A stretch of DNA of 64,000 nt from Spirillospora albida (GTDB lineage: Bacteria > Actinomycetota > Actinomycetes > Streptosporangiales > Streptosporangiaceae): positions 19,971-83,970 of the forward strand of contig NZ_JOFJ01000026.1 of NCBI RefSeq assembly GCF_000718255.1. Reading direction: 5' to 3'. A program made the translations under genes and the position numbers. A model generated the notes under the pieces. That model was not told the origin of the DNA and made no database searches. It saw nothing but the letters and a program-made list of their open reading frames with translations. Of the stretch, positions 16,695 through 24,798 are shown in pieces. Position 1 is the first letter of the stretch. Each line of letters begins with the position of its first letter.

Positions 16695-17117
16695 ATGCTG
16701 CTCGCCGTCCCCGCCCCCGCCGAAGCCGACGCGCCCATGTTCTGGCGCCGCGCGTTCCCCGGGCGGACCGATCAGGTGCGGGTCGTCCGCGCCTTCGCCG
16801 CGCACCTCCTCGCGGGCTTCCCGCACCTGGACGACGTCCTGCTCGTCCTGGACGAGCTCGCCGTGAACGCGCTCACGCACACCCGCTCGGGATGGGACGG
16901 CGGCCGGTTCACCGTCGACGTCCGCATGGACGTGGCGGGCGTCATCGTCCGGGTGATGGACGAGGGCGGCGCCGGCGAACCCTGCCTCGGGGACGCCGAC
17001 GAACTGGCGGAGAACGGCCGAGGTCTCCTCACCGTCGCGGCCCTGGCCGCCACCTGGTCCTGGAAGGGCGACACCCGCGGCCGCACCGTCCGCGCCACCT
17101 TCCCCACCCCGACCTGA
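16695..17117 (+). CDS. RsbW/SpoIIAB-like ATP-binding (HATPase_c_2) protein
   Basis: 140 aa. Contains the GHKL ATP-binding features: LVLDELAVNALTHTRSG (N box), VIVRVMDEGGAG (G1-like) and ENGRGLLTVAALAATWSW (G2-like). This is the actinomycete single-domain anti-sigma-factor or anti-regulator type, commonly encoded beside XRE/DUF397 genes and often lacking the kinase role. Partner unknown. Start ATG 16695 lies 8 nt after GTGAGGTG. Confidence 0.85.
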   Translation: MLLAVPAPAEADAPMFWRRAFPGRTDQVRVVRAFAAHLLAGFPHLDDVLLVLDELAVNALTHTRSGWDGGRFTVDVRMDVAGVIVRVMDEGGAGEPCLGDADELAENGRGLLTVAALAATWSWKGDTRGRTVRATFPTPT

Positions 17118-17130
17118 CCGCGGCGTCGCC

Positions 17131-17649
17131 TCAGTGGGTGAACGGCTCCAGGCAGGTGCCTTCCCTCGTCGTTCCCTCGACTTCTATGAGGAGCCTGCTG
17201 GGACGGATGTCGCCGTGCACGCAAGCGCGGGTTCCGACGAGTACCACGAACACGACCCCTGGCGCGGGAGCGGTCCCCGATGCACCGGTGCGGAAGGACT
17301 GCACCTGGACGCGGTCACGTGCGTATCCCAGACCGAGCAGGGTCCGCTCAACGGACGTGACGGCGAAGTCGTGCCTCTCACGTAGCCGGGACAGTGCCGG
17401 ACGGACCTTGGCCTCTGCGGCGCGCCCCAGACGCTCGTCCTCGGCGGAGAGAGGGGCGCGGTTCTTCCAGGCGTTGTTCTCCCCTTGGTGGGGAGCCGAA
17501 TCCCCTCCATTGCGGGTCGCCTCGTCGTAGGGCGACCGCGCCGGGACGGCGGAGGCCGGCTCGCCGCCCGAGCCGGCCGCCTCCGTGCCGCAGCCGCAGG
17601 CCAGGATCGCGAGCGCGGCGGCAAGGCTCGCTCGGCGCGGAAGTCTCAT
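17131..17649 (-). CDS. Lipoprotein of unknown function
   Basis: 172 aa from ATG 17649. The N-terminus MRLPRRASLAAALAILACGC is a lipoprotein signal peptide: Arg-rich start, hydrophobic core and a lipobox at LAC or ACGC. The mature protein has a flexible linker to about residue 60, then a folded domain with VTSVERTLLGLGYARDRVQVQSF and two Cys (RACVHG and GTCLEP). No family recognised. It is convergent with the RsbW-like gene. Confidence 0.65.
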   Translation of the reverse strand: MRLPRRASLAAALAILACGCGTEAAGSGGEPASAVPARSPYDEATRNGGDSAPHQGENNAWKNRAPLSAEDERLGRAAEAKVRPALSRLRERHDFAVTSVERTLLGLGYARDRVQVQSFRTGASGTAPAPGVVFVVLVGTRACVHGDIRPSRLLIEVEGTTREGTCLEPFTH

Positions 17650-17759
17650 CGACCGATTGTCGCAGCCGGATCCGTGCGGGACACGCCCCGGGCTCAGCGT
17701 CGCGCACGCCTGAGCGGAGACGCCGGGAGTGATGCAATTAAGAACGCAGGTGGCGGCTC

Positions 17760-17807
17760 CGAGTCCTTGTGGCCGTACGGGTCCAGCACGTCGATCACTA
17801 TCAGCAC
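17760..17807 (-). pseudogene. Relic of an isochorismatase/nicotinamidase gene
   Basis: Read on the minus strand, these bases give VLIVIDVLDPYGHKDS, which aligns with ALIVVDMLNPYDHKDA at residues 5-20 of the intact hydrolase at 13812-14348 (10 of 16 identical, catalytic Asp retained). No further similarity or start codon follows, so only the N-terminal strand survives. It lies just downstream of the SMP-30 gene stop and probably marks a duplication followed by deletion. Confidence 0.6.
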
Positions 17808-17831
17808 CCCGTCCCACAACCCTGACGGTGA

Positions 17832-18659
17832 TCAGGGGCGCCCGGCGCCGGGGGCCGGGGCCGGGAAGGCCACGACCTGTCCCGTCGGTTCCGTGGCCTG
17901 CGCGTCGCCGTACTCCTGTCCGACGACGTACAGGTGCGGGTAGTCATCGCGGCTCAGCGCGCAGGCGAAGGCTCCGCGATCCAGCTTCACCGTGTCGAGG
18001 ACCTCGCCGCCCTCCCGTACCCGGACGCAGTGGCGCTCGCCCACGTCGGCGTACCAGACGGCGCCGTCGGAGTCGGCGCAGATGCCGTCGGGGTGGCCGT
18101 CTCCGAGGTCCGCCCATGTCCTCCGGTCGCCGAGGGAACCGTCGGGACCGATGGGGAAGGCGGTGAGCCGGCCGCCATGGGACTCGGCGACGATCAGCGT
18201 GGTGCCGTCCGCGGTGATGGCCATGCCGTTGGGGAAGGCGAGATCTCCGGCGACCGGTCGGGCCGTTCCGTCCGGCGTGACGAGCGCGACGATGCCCGGG
18301 GCCGGCTCTCCGCCGGGGAAGTCGAAGCCGATGTTGTTGACGTAGGCGTTGCCGCGCGCGTCGACCACGATGTCGTTCCACGGCTTACCGGAGATGGCGG
18401 CCAGATCGGCATGGGCGACCATCGACCCATCGGGGTCGCGGCGCAGCAGCCGCCGCCGCGCCGAGTCCACGACGAGCAGGCGCCCGTCCGGCAGGAAGTC
18501 GATGCACATCGGGAACGACGGGACGCTGACCACCACCTCGTGGCCGCCCGCGGGGCCGAGCGCGATCACCTGGCCGGCTCCCCAGTCGGAGAACCAGAGC
18601 CGTCCGTCGTGCCAGCGCGGGGACTCGCCGAACACGATCCCGTCCATCAGTACCGTCAT
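17832..18659 (-). CDS. SMP-30/gluconolactonase-like protein
   Basis: 275 aa six-bladed propeller of the SMP-30/LRE family. Metal-site signatures can be seen: FGESPRW (Glu12), KPWNDIVVDARGNAYV, FPNGMAITADGTTL and GHPDGICADSDGAVWYADV. Members hydrolyse sugar lactones or organophosphates with a divalent metal. No sugar-catabolism genes are adjacent. It follows the PIN gene by 30 bp on the same strand and may be cotranscribed. Confidence 0.85.
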   Translation of the reverse strand: MTVLMDGIVFGESPRWHDGRLWFSDWGAGQVIALGPAGGHEVVVSVPSFPMCIDFLPDGRLLVVDSARRRLLRRDPDGSMVAHADLAAISGKPWNDIVVDARGNAYVNNIGFDFPGGEPAPGIVALVTPDGTARPVAGDLAFPNGMAITADGTTLIVAESHGGRLTAFPIGPDGSLGDRRTWADLGDGHPDGICADSDGAVWYADVGERHCVRVREGGEVLDTVKLDRGAFACALSRDDYPHLYVVGQEYGDAQATEPTGQVVAFPAPAPGAGRP

Positions 18660-18689
18660 GAGAAGGCGGACTCCGCGCCGCCCCGAGAC

Positions 18690-19295
18690 TCATCGGTGTG
18701 CGCGACACCGGCGGCGTGGAGGTCGAGGAAGCGGATCTTCGGCGGATGGGGGCCGCCGACGATCCGAACAGTCCCGGAGTGCTGCGGCCGATTCGACCAG
18801 GCCGGCCCGTTCGAGGGCATCGAGTATGGCGGCATAGGTCTTGGGTGGCCGGGTTCGGCTGACCGCGATCTGGTGAACACAATCTCGGACGATGTTCTCG
18901 TCGAGGTGGAGCTGGTCGAGGACGAAGTCGTCAGGACCTTTCGCTTCGACACCGAACCCCGAGAGCGCGTCGGTGGGAAAGTCCTTGAGGTTCGAGGTGA
19001 CGATGACCTCGGCGCCGGCCCTGATCGCGGCGGCCAGGACGTGACGGTCGTCGGCGTCGGGGAGTTTGAGTCCTTCGAAGTTCTCGACCAACGCGCCTGG
19101 AATCGCGGCGTTCATGCGTTCGCGGAGCCGCGAGAGCTTGTCCGAGGAGATATCGGGCTGATTGGCGGTGAGGTTCCGGCACACTTCGTCGAGGATCCGG
19201 TTCGTCCAGCGCGCTTGCACCAGGCCGGACATGGCGAGTCGTATCACCAGGTCGCGGACCTCGTTGCCGTACAGCACGTTCGCGTCATGGACCAC
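18690..19295 (-). CDS. PIN-domain toxin (VapC-like ribonuclease)
   Basis: 201 aa. Acidic PIN residues are visible: Asp4 in VHDANVLYG, a possible Glu37 in ILDEVC, Asp82/83 in PDADDRHVLAAAI, and Asp105 in VTSNLKDFP. GTG 19295 is the likely start, 11 bp after the stop of the upstream antitoxin-like gene. PIN toxins are Mg-dependent RNases that cleave tRNA, rRNA or mRNA. The protein is longer than classic VapC (about 130 aa), with a C-terminal extension ending in an Arg/Pro-rich tail that may be non-functional. Confidence 0.8.
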   Translation of the reverse strand: MVHDANVLYGNEVRDLVIRLAMSGLVQARWTNRILDEVCRNLTANQPDISSDKLSRLRERMNAAIPGALVENFEGLKLPDADDRHVLAAAIRAGAEVIVTSNLKDFPTDALSGFGVEAKGPDDFVLDQLHLDENIVRDCVHQIAVSRTRPPKTYAAILDALERAGLVESAAALRDCSDRRRPPSAEDPLPRPPRRRCRAHR

Positions 19296-19306
19296 GACGA
19301 ATGGTA

Positions 19307-19765
19307 TTAGTACAGGTCCAGTTCCTCGCTGAGTGCCACGAGATCGTCGGCGGCCTTGCGGCTGGCGGCGTCGCTCCGTTCCTTGTAGGCCATGAGGTCT
19401 TCGAACAGGATGCGCCGGTGACGCCCCACGAGGCGGCAGGGAATTTCGCCGGCATCGATCAGGCCGATGAGATAGGGCCTGGAAACATTCAGGATGTCGG
19501 CGGCCTGCCGTGTGGTCAGCTCGGCATGGTTGGGCATCGCCGTCACTCCACGGCCCTCGGCGAGCTGGGTGAGCATGTAGGCGAGCATGGTGACGACGTC
19601 ACGTGGCAGGACCAGTGCTCCGTCGCCTGTCAGTTCGCCGGTGACGCGAATGTCATCAGCGCCGGGGTGTGCTGCGAGGTAGTCCTTGATCCGTCGTAGG
19701 GCGCGGGCTGCCTCTTGGGCGTTCACTTGCCCCGGTTCCAGGGACTTCGGGGTACGCGCGGTCAT
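19307..19765 (-). CDS. Antitoxin-like HTH (excisionase-family) protein
   Basis: 152 aa from ATG 19765, preceded by the strong AGGAGGAG site. The C-terminal half is a MerR/Xis-type helix-turn-helix: LTTRQAADILNVSRPYLIGLIDAGEIPCRLVGRHRRILFEDLMAYKERSD. The N-terminal half (AARALRRIKDYLAAHPG and LPRDVVTMLAYMLTQLAEG) is probably the dimerisation or toxin-binding part. It precedes the PIN gene in a tight operon, the usual antitoxin-toxin order. It likely autoregulates at the direct repeats 19782-19813. Confidence 0.8.
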   Translation of the reverse strand: MTARTPKSLEPGQVNAQEAARALRRIKDYLAAHPGADDIRVTGELTGDGALVLPRDVVTMLAYMLTQLAEGRGVTAMPNHAELTTRQAADILNVSRPYLIGLIDAGEIPCRLVGRHRRILFEDLMAYKERSDAASRKAADDLVALSEELDLY

Positions 19766-19781
19766 GGCAGCTCCTCCTACA

Positions 19782-19813
19782 TGCAGTATGTGCAGTAGAA
19801 GCAATTAAAGCAA
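19782..19813. promoter_or_regulatory. Paired direct repeats upstream of the toxin-antitoxin operon
   Basis: TGCAGTA occurs at 19782-19788 and 19791-19797, and AAGCAA at 19799-19804 and 19808-19813, both pairs with a 9-bp period. They lie 17-48 bp before the antitoxin ATG, in the expected promoter position, within AT-richer DNA. Probable autoregulatory operator. Confidence 0.45.
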
Positions 19814-19837
19814 CTGGATCCTGCAGTGTTCGGCGGC

Positions 19838-20575
19838 TCAGTCCTCGCGGCGGAGGAGGTAGGTGTCCATGATCCAGCCCTTGCGGGCTCGGGCGTCGGC
19901 GCGGGCGGCGCGGATGTCGTCGGCGACCTCCGAGACCGGGCCGGAGATCAGGATCTCGTCGGGGGTGCCCAGGTAGGCGCCCCAGTAGATGTGGTGGCCG
20001 GGCGCCGCGCCGGCGAACGAGTTGTGGGCGTCCAGCATGACGAGGACGTCGTCGGCGGTGGGGCCCTCGGCGGCGAGGCGGCGGCCCGTCGTGATGTGGA
20101 CGGGGCGTCCGACGCGGGTCAGGCCGACGCGGTGGCGGGCCGTGAGCGCCGCGATGCTCGTGATGCCGGGGATCACCTCGTGCTCGAACTCGGCGTCGAT
20201 CTCGGCGAGGGCGGCGAGGGTGCTGTCGTAGACGCCCGGGTCGCCCCAGACGAGCAGGGCGCCGGTCTCGCCGTCGGCCAGCTCGTCCCGGACGAACCGC
20301 TCGTAGATCTCGGCGCGGCGGGACCGCCACGTCTCGACGGCGGCCGTGTAGGCGGGGGTGGTGCGGTCGCGTTCGGGGTCGTCCTCCTCGACGATCCGGT
20401 ACGGGGGGGTGCCGTGCGCGGCGATCATGTCGTGCCGCAGGCGGGACAGGTCGCTCTTCGCCGTGCCCTTGTCCACCAGCAGGAACGCGTCGGCGGCGGC
20501 GATGGCCTTCGCGGCCTGGAACGTCAGGTGGTCGGGGTCGCCCGCGCCGATGCCGATGATCAGAAGCCGCTTCAC
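19838..20575 (-). CDS. cobF: Precorrin-6A synthase (deacetylating)
   Basis: 245 aa. The N-terminus KRLLIIGIGAGDPDHLTFQAAKAI is the SAM-dependent corrin methyltransferase opening, and the second signature WGDPGVYDSTLAAL plus HEVIPGITSIAALTARH is CobF-like. The enzyme methylates C-1 of precorrin-5 and releases acetate, a step specific to the aerobic route. The start is taken as GTG 20575; no good ribosome site is seen, and an upstream start at 20620 is possible. Divergent from cobL with a 62-bp gap. Confidence 0.9.
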   Translation of the reverse strand: MKRLLIIGIGAGDPDHLTFQAAKAIAAADAFLLVDKGTAKSDLSRLRHDMIAAHGTPPYRIVEEDDPERDRTTPAYTAAVETWRSRRAEIYERFVRDELADGETGALLVWGDPGVYDSTLAALAEIDAEFEHEVIPGITSIAALTARHRVGLTRVGRPVHITTGRRLAAEGPTADDVLVMLDAHNSFAGAAPGHHIYWGAYLGTPDEILISGPVSEVADDIRAARADARARKGWIMDTYLLRRED

Positions 20576-20637
20576 CCGGAGGATTCTGCCAGAAGGGCAG
20601 GGATAGGGTTGTCGTCGCATTTCACCTGAGGAGGCCC

Positions 20638-21855
20638 GTGGACGCTCGTGTCATCACCGTCGTGGGGATCGGCGCGGACGGGTGGGACGGGCTCCCGGCC
20701 GCCTCGCGCGCGGCGATCGCCGAGGCGGACGTGCTGCTCGGCGGCCGCAGGCAGCTCGATCTTGTGCCGGGCGGCGCGGAGCGCGTCGCGTGGCCGTCGC
20801 CGCTGGTGCCCGCACTGCCGGGGCTGATCGAGAAGCATGCGGGGCGCCGGATCGTCGTGCTGGCCAGCGGCGACCCCATGTTCTACGGGATCGGGTCGAC
20901 GCTGGTGCGGCTGGCCGGCTCCGGGCGGGTGAGGGTCCTGCCGCATCCGTCGTCGGTGTCGCTGGCGTGCGCGCGGCTCGGGTGGCCTTCCGAGGACGTC
21001 GATGTCGTGAGCCTGGTCGGGCGTCCGGCGGGAACCCTGAACGCGGTCGTCGCCCCAGGGCGGCGGGTCCTCGTGCTCGGTTCGGGACGCGAGGCCCCCG
21101 CGGTCGTCGCGGCGCTGCTGGCCGGACGCGGATTCGGGCCGAGCCGGATGACCGTCCTGTCCGATCTGGGCGCCGGGACCGAGGTGCTGCGGGACGGCGT
21201 CGCCGGGGAGTGGACGGACGAGGCGGACTCCGCGCTGAACATCGTCGCCGTCGAGTGCCTGCCCGGCCCCGGCGCGGTGGTCCTTCCCCGGACGCCGGGG
21301 CTGCCCGACGACGTGTTCGAGCATGACGGGCAGCTGACCAAGAGCGAGGTCCGCGCGGTGACGCTGTCGCGGCTCGGGCCGCTGCCGGGCGAGCTGCTCT
21401 GGGACGTGGGCGCCGGGGCCGGGAGCATCGCGATCGAGTGGGCGCGGGCGCATCCGTCGTGCCGGGCCGTCGCGGTCGAGAGCCACCCCGAGCGCGTGGC
21501 GCGGATCGGGTCGAACGCGGCGGCGCTCGGTGTCCCGGCGGCCGTGGAGGTCGTGGCCGGGCGGGCGCCCGGCGCCCTCGGCGGCCTGCCGGAACCCGAC
21601 GCGGTGTTCATCGGCGGCGGCCTCACCTCGCCCGGCGTCCTGGAGCGCTGCTGGGACGCCCTCAAGCCCGGCGGGCGGCTGGTCGCCGCCGCCGTCACCC
21701 TCGAATCCGAGGTGAAGGTCGCGGAGGGCCGCCGGACGCGCGGCGGCGATCTCGTCCGCGTCGGGATCGAGCGCGCCGCGCCGCTCGGCGGGTTCACCGC
21801 CTGGCGCCCCGCCATGACCGTCACCCTCTGGACCGTTCGAAAGGACGCCCCTTGA
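20638..21855 (+). CDS. cobL: Precorrin-6Y C5,15-methyltransferase (decarboxylating), CbiE-CbiT fusion
   Basis: 405 aa. GTG 20638 follows GAGGAGG. The N-terminal CbiE-like half begins VITVVGIGADGWDGL and includes ASGDPMFYGIGSTLV. The C-terminal CbiT-like half has the class I SAM motif LLWDVGAGAGSIAIEWARAH. Together they methylate C-5 and C-15 and remove the ring C acetate carboxyl. It overlaps cobM by TTGA, so it is translationally coupled. Confidence 0.93.
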   Translation: MDARVITVVGIGADGWDGLPAASRAAIAEADVLLGGRRQLDLVPGGAERVAWPSPLVPALPGLIEKHAGRRIVVLASGDPMFYGIGSTLVRLAGSGRVRVLPHPSSVSLACARLGWPSEDVDVVSLVGRPAGTLNAVVAPGRRVLVLGSGREAPAVVAALLAGRGFGPSRMTVLSDLGAGTEVLRDGVAGEWTDEADSALNIVAVECLPGPGAVVLPRTPGLPDDVFEHDGQLTKSEVRAVTLSRLGPLPGELLWDVGAGAGSIAIEWARAHPSCRAVAVESHPERVARIGSNAAALGVPAAVEVVAGRAPGALGGLPEPDAVFIGGGLTSPGVLERCWDALKPGGRLVAAAVTLESEVKVAEGRRTRGGDLVRVGIERAAPLGGFTAWRPAMTVTLWTVRKDAP

Positions 21856-22607
21856 CCGTCTTCTTCGTCGGGGCCGGCCCCGGCGCCGCCGACCTCGTCA
21901 CCGTGCGGGGGCTCCGCGTCCTGGAGGCCGCGCCCGTGTGCCTGTACGCGGGGTCGCTCGTCCCGCGCGAGCTGCTGGACGCCTGCCCGCCCGGCGCCCG
22001 CCTGGTCGACACCGCGAACTTGACCCTGGACGAGATCGTCGCCGAGCTCGTCGCGGCGCACGAGGCCGGGCGGGACGTGGCGCGGCTGCACTCGGGAGAC
22101 CCGTCGGTGTTCAGCGCGGTCGCCGAGCAGATGCGGCGGCTCGACGCGGCGGGCGTCCCGTACGAGGTCGTGCCGGGCGTCCCGGCGTTCGCGGCGGCGG
22201 CGGCGTCGCTCGGCCGGGAGCTGACCGTGCCGGGCGTCGGCCAGACCGTGATCCTCACCCGGACGGCCGTGCGCGCCACGCCCATGCCGCCCGGCGAGGA
22301 CCTCGCGACGCTCGGCGCGAGCGGCGCCACGATGGTGCTGCACCTCGCCGTCCAGCGGATCGGGGAGGTCGCGGCGGAGCTGGTCCCGCGCTACGGCGCC
22401 GACTGCCCGGTGGCGGTGGTCGCCCGCGCGAGCCGCCCCGACGAGGTGATCCTGCGCGGGACGCTCGACGACATCGCCGGGCTGGTGGAGGACGCGGGCG
22501 TGAAGCGCACCGCTGTGATCGTCGTGGGCCGGGTGCTGACCGCGTCGGCGTTCCCCGACAGCCACCTCTACAGCTCCGACCGGGACCGGCCGTGCGGCGC
22601 GTCCTGA
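21852..22607 (+). CDS. cobM: Precorrin-4 C11-methyltransferase
   Basis: 251 aa, starting at TTG 21852 within the cobL stop. Family features: VFFVGAGPGAADLVTVRGLRVL, VCLYAGSLVP, RLHSGDPSVFSAVAEQM and VPGVPAFAAAAASLGRELTVP. It adds the C-11 methyl group to precorrin-4. Second gene of the cobL-cobM-cobK operon. Confidence 0.93.
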   Translation: MTVFFVGAGPGAADLVTVRGLRVLEAAPVCLYAGSLVPRELLDACPPGARLVDTANLTLDEIVAELVAAHEAGRDVARLHSGDPSVFSAVAEQMRRLDAAGVPYEVVPGVPAFAAAAASLGRELTVPGVGQTVILTRTAVRATPMPPGEDLATLGASGATMVLHLAVQRIGEVAAELVPRYGADCPVAVVARASRPDEVILRGTLDDIAGLVEDAGVKRTAVIVVGRVLTASAFPDSHLYSSDRDRPCGAS

Positions 22608-23317
22608 TCCTCGGCGGGACGGCCGAGGCGCGGGCGCTGGCCGCCCTCCTCGCCGGCGTCCCCGGCCTGCGCGTCGTGTCGTCCCTCGCGGGGCGCGTCA
22701 CCGACCCGCGCCTGCCCGAGGGAGAGGTGCGCATCGGCGGGTTCGGCGGCGCCGACGGGCTCGCCGCGTGGCTCCGCGAGCACCGCGTCGACCGGTTCGT
22801 GGACGCCACCCACCCGTTCGCGGAGCGGATGAGCGCGTCGGCGGCGCGGGCCTCGGCGCTGACCGGCGTGCCGCTCCTCGCATTGCGTCGTCCCGGCTGG
22901 GATGCGGACGACGGCTGGCAGAGGGTCTCGTCTCTCCCGGAGGCCGCCGCGTCCCTGCCGCCGGGCGCGCGCGTGTTCCTCACGACCGGACGCCGCAGCA
23001 TCCCCGTGTTCGCGGAGAGGACCGACGCCTGGTTCCTCGCCCGCTCCGTCGACCCGCCCGAGCCGCCCGTCCCGGGCAACGTGCACGTCCTCCTGGCGCG
23101 CGGCCCCTACACGATCGACGGTGAGCGCGCGCTGATCGACGAGCACCGCCTGGACGTCCTGGTCACCAAGGACAGCGGCGGCGCCATGACCCGCGCGAAG
23201 CTCACCGCCGCCCGCGAGGACGGGCTGGCCGTCGTCATGGTCGACCGCCCGCCGCTGCCGGACGGCGTCCGGGCGACGGGCGATCCCGCCGAGGCGGCCG
23301 CCTGGGCTCAGGGGTAG
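22592..23317 (+). CDS. cobK: Precorrin-6A reductase
   Basis: 241 aa from GTG 22592, overlapping the end of cobM by 16 bp. Signatures RVLILGGTAEARALAALLA, VDATHPFAERMS, LTTGRRSIPVFAER and VTKDSGGAMTRAKLTAA are typical of CobK/CbiJ. It reduces precorrin-6A with NADPH. Its 3' end overlaps that of the convergent cobIJ gene by 10 bp. Confidence 0.92.
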   Translation: MRRVLILGGTAEARALAALLAGVPGLRVVSSLAGRVTDPRLPEGEVRIGGFGGADGLAAWLREHRVDRFVDATHPFAERMSASAARASALTGVPLLALRRPGWDADDGWQRVSSLPEAAASLPPGARVFLTTGRRSIPVFAERTDAWFLARSVDPPEPPVPGNVHVLLARGPYTIDGERALIDEHRLDVLVTKDSGGAMTRAKLTAAREDGLAVVMVDRPPLPDGVRATGDPAEAAAWAQG

Positions 23318-24798
23318 CGGCGGGGCGTGTAGACCACGCCGCGGTCGGTGACGCGGGTCGCGGACGACCCGACGATGAGCAGGCACCGCATGTCGACCCG
23401 CTCGGGGTCGAGGTCGCCGAGCGTCGTCACCGTGACGCTCTCCTCGGGGCCACCGACGTCGCGTCCGATGACGACGGGGGTGTCGGGGGAGCGGTGCTCC
23501 AGCAGCAGGTCGCGGGCCGCGGGGAGCTGCCACTTCCGGCGGCTGGACGACGGGTTGTAGAACGCCATGACCAGGTCGGCCTCCGCGGCGGCGGTGATGC
23601 GGCGCGCGACCGCCTCCCACGGCTTGAGGATGTCCGACAGCGACAGCACGCAGAAGTCGTGCCCGAGGGGCGCGCCCGCCCTGCTCGCGACGGCCTGCGC
23701 GGCGGTCAGGCCGGGGACGACCCGCACCGGGACGTCGGCGAACTCCTCCTCGTCGGCGACCTCGAGGACGGCCGTCGCCATGGCGAACACCCCCGGGTCG
23801 CCGGAGGAGACGACCGCGACGCGCGCCCCGTCCCGCGCCAGCTTGAGGGCGTGCCGCGCGCGGTCGGCCTCGACCCGGTTCCCGGACACGTGGCGCCGCT
23901 GGCGCGCATTCGGCGGCACCCGGTCCACGTAGGGTCCGTAGCCGACGAGGTCGGTCGCGGCGGCGAGGGCGTCCTGCGCCTCCGGGGTCAGCCAGGGGCG
24001 TCCCGCCGGTCCGAGGCCGACGACCGCGACGGAGCCCTCGCCGTCCGGGCGGGCCGGCGCGGGCGCGGTGAACGACGTGCCGGCGGGGCTCGTCAGCAGG
24101 GCGAGGGACATGTACGGGACGTCCGCCGGGTCGACCTCGCCCAGCGGCAGCACCCGTTCCGCGTCGGAGGCGGCGCGCTCCACGTAGTGCGCGTCCGCCA
24201 GCCGGCCGGCGTCGTCGAGGGCCTGCCTGACCTTGGGGAACGTCCGGCCGAGCTTGAGGACGGCGGCGGCGTCGGTGTCCCGGAGCCGCCGCGCCAGCTC
24301 GTCGGCCGGCAGCGTCCCCGGCAGGACGGTCAGGACCTCGTCGCGCTCCACCAGCGGGAGCCCGGCGGCGGCCGACGCCGCGCTCAGCGACGTCACCCCC
24401 GGGACGACCTCCGTCGGGTAGTGGGGCGCCAGCCGCTTGTGGAGGTGCATGTACGACCCGTAGAACAGCGGATCGCCCTCGCTCAGCACGACGACCGTGC
24501 GGCCCGCGTCCAGGTGCTCGGCGAGGCGGGCGGCGCAGTCGGCGTAGAAGTCGTCCAGCGCGCCCTGGTAGCCGCCGGGATGGCCGGTCGTCTCCGTCGT
24601 CACGGGGTAGACGAGCGGTTCCTCGACCTGCCCCTCCCGCAGGTAGGGCGCGGCGATCCGGCGCGCGATGCTGCGGCCGTGGCGGGCGGAGTGGTACGCG
24701 ACCACGTCCGCCTCCGCGATGAGCCGCGCGGTCTTCACCGTCACCAGTTCGGGGTCGCCGGGCCCGACGCCCACCCCGTACAGCCGTCCCGACATCAC
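23308..24798 (-). CDS. cobIJ: Fused precorrin-2 C20- / precorrin-3B C17-methyltransferase
   Basis: 496 aa bifunctional protein. The N-terminal CobI part begins LYGVGVGPGDPELVTVKTARLI and includes LSEGDPLFYGSYMHLHKRL. The C-terminal CobJ part starts near residue 255 (VAVVGLGPAGRPWLTPEAQDAL) with SSGDPGVFAMATAVLEV and MAFYNPSSSRRKWQL. Such CobIJ fusions are usual in actinobacteria. It starts at ATG ATG overlapping the cobH stop. Confidence 0.93.
   Translation of the reverse strand: MMSGRLYGVGVGPGDPELVTVKTARLIAEADVVAYHSARHGRSIARRIAAPYLREGQVEEPLVYPVTTETTGHPGGYQGALDDFYADCAARLAEHLDAGRTVVVLSEGDPLFYGSYMHLHKRLAPHYPTEVVPGVTSLSAASAAAGLPLVERDEVLTVLPGTLPADELARRLRDTDAAAVLKLGRTFPKVRQALDDAGRLADAHYVERAASDAERVLPLGEVDPADVPYMSLALLTSPAGTSFTAPAPARPDGEGSVAVVGLGPAGRPWLTPEAQDALAAATDLVGYGPYVDRVPPNARQRRHVSGNRVEADRARHALKLARDGARVAVVSSGDPGVFAMATAVLEVADEEEFADVPVRVVPGLTAAQAVASRAGAPLGHDFCVLSLSDILKPWEAVARRITAAAEADLVMAFYNPSSSRRKWQLPAARDLLLEHRSPDTPVVIGRDVGGPEESVTVTTLGDLDPERVDMRCLLIVGSSATRVTDRGVVYTPRRYP

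Noticed and set aside
17820..17837. Hairpin CCCTGA-N6-TCAGGG at the SMP-30 stop codon as a terminator
   Set aside because: Only a 6-bp stem overlapping the stop codon and without T-run; too weak to support.
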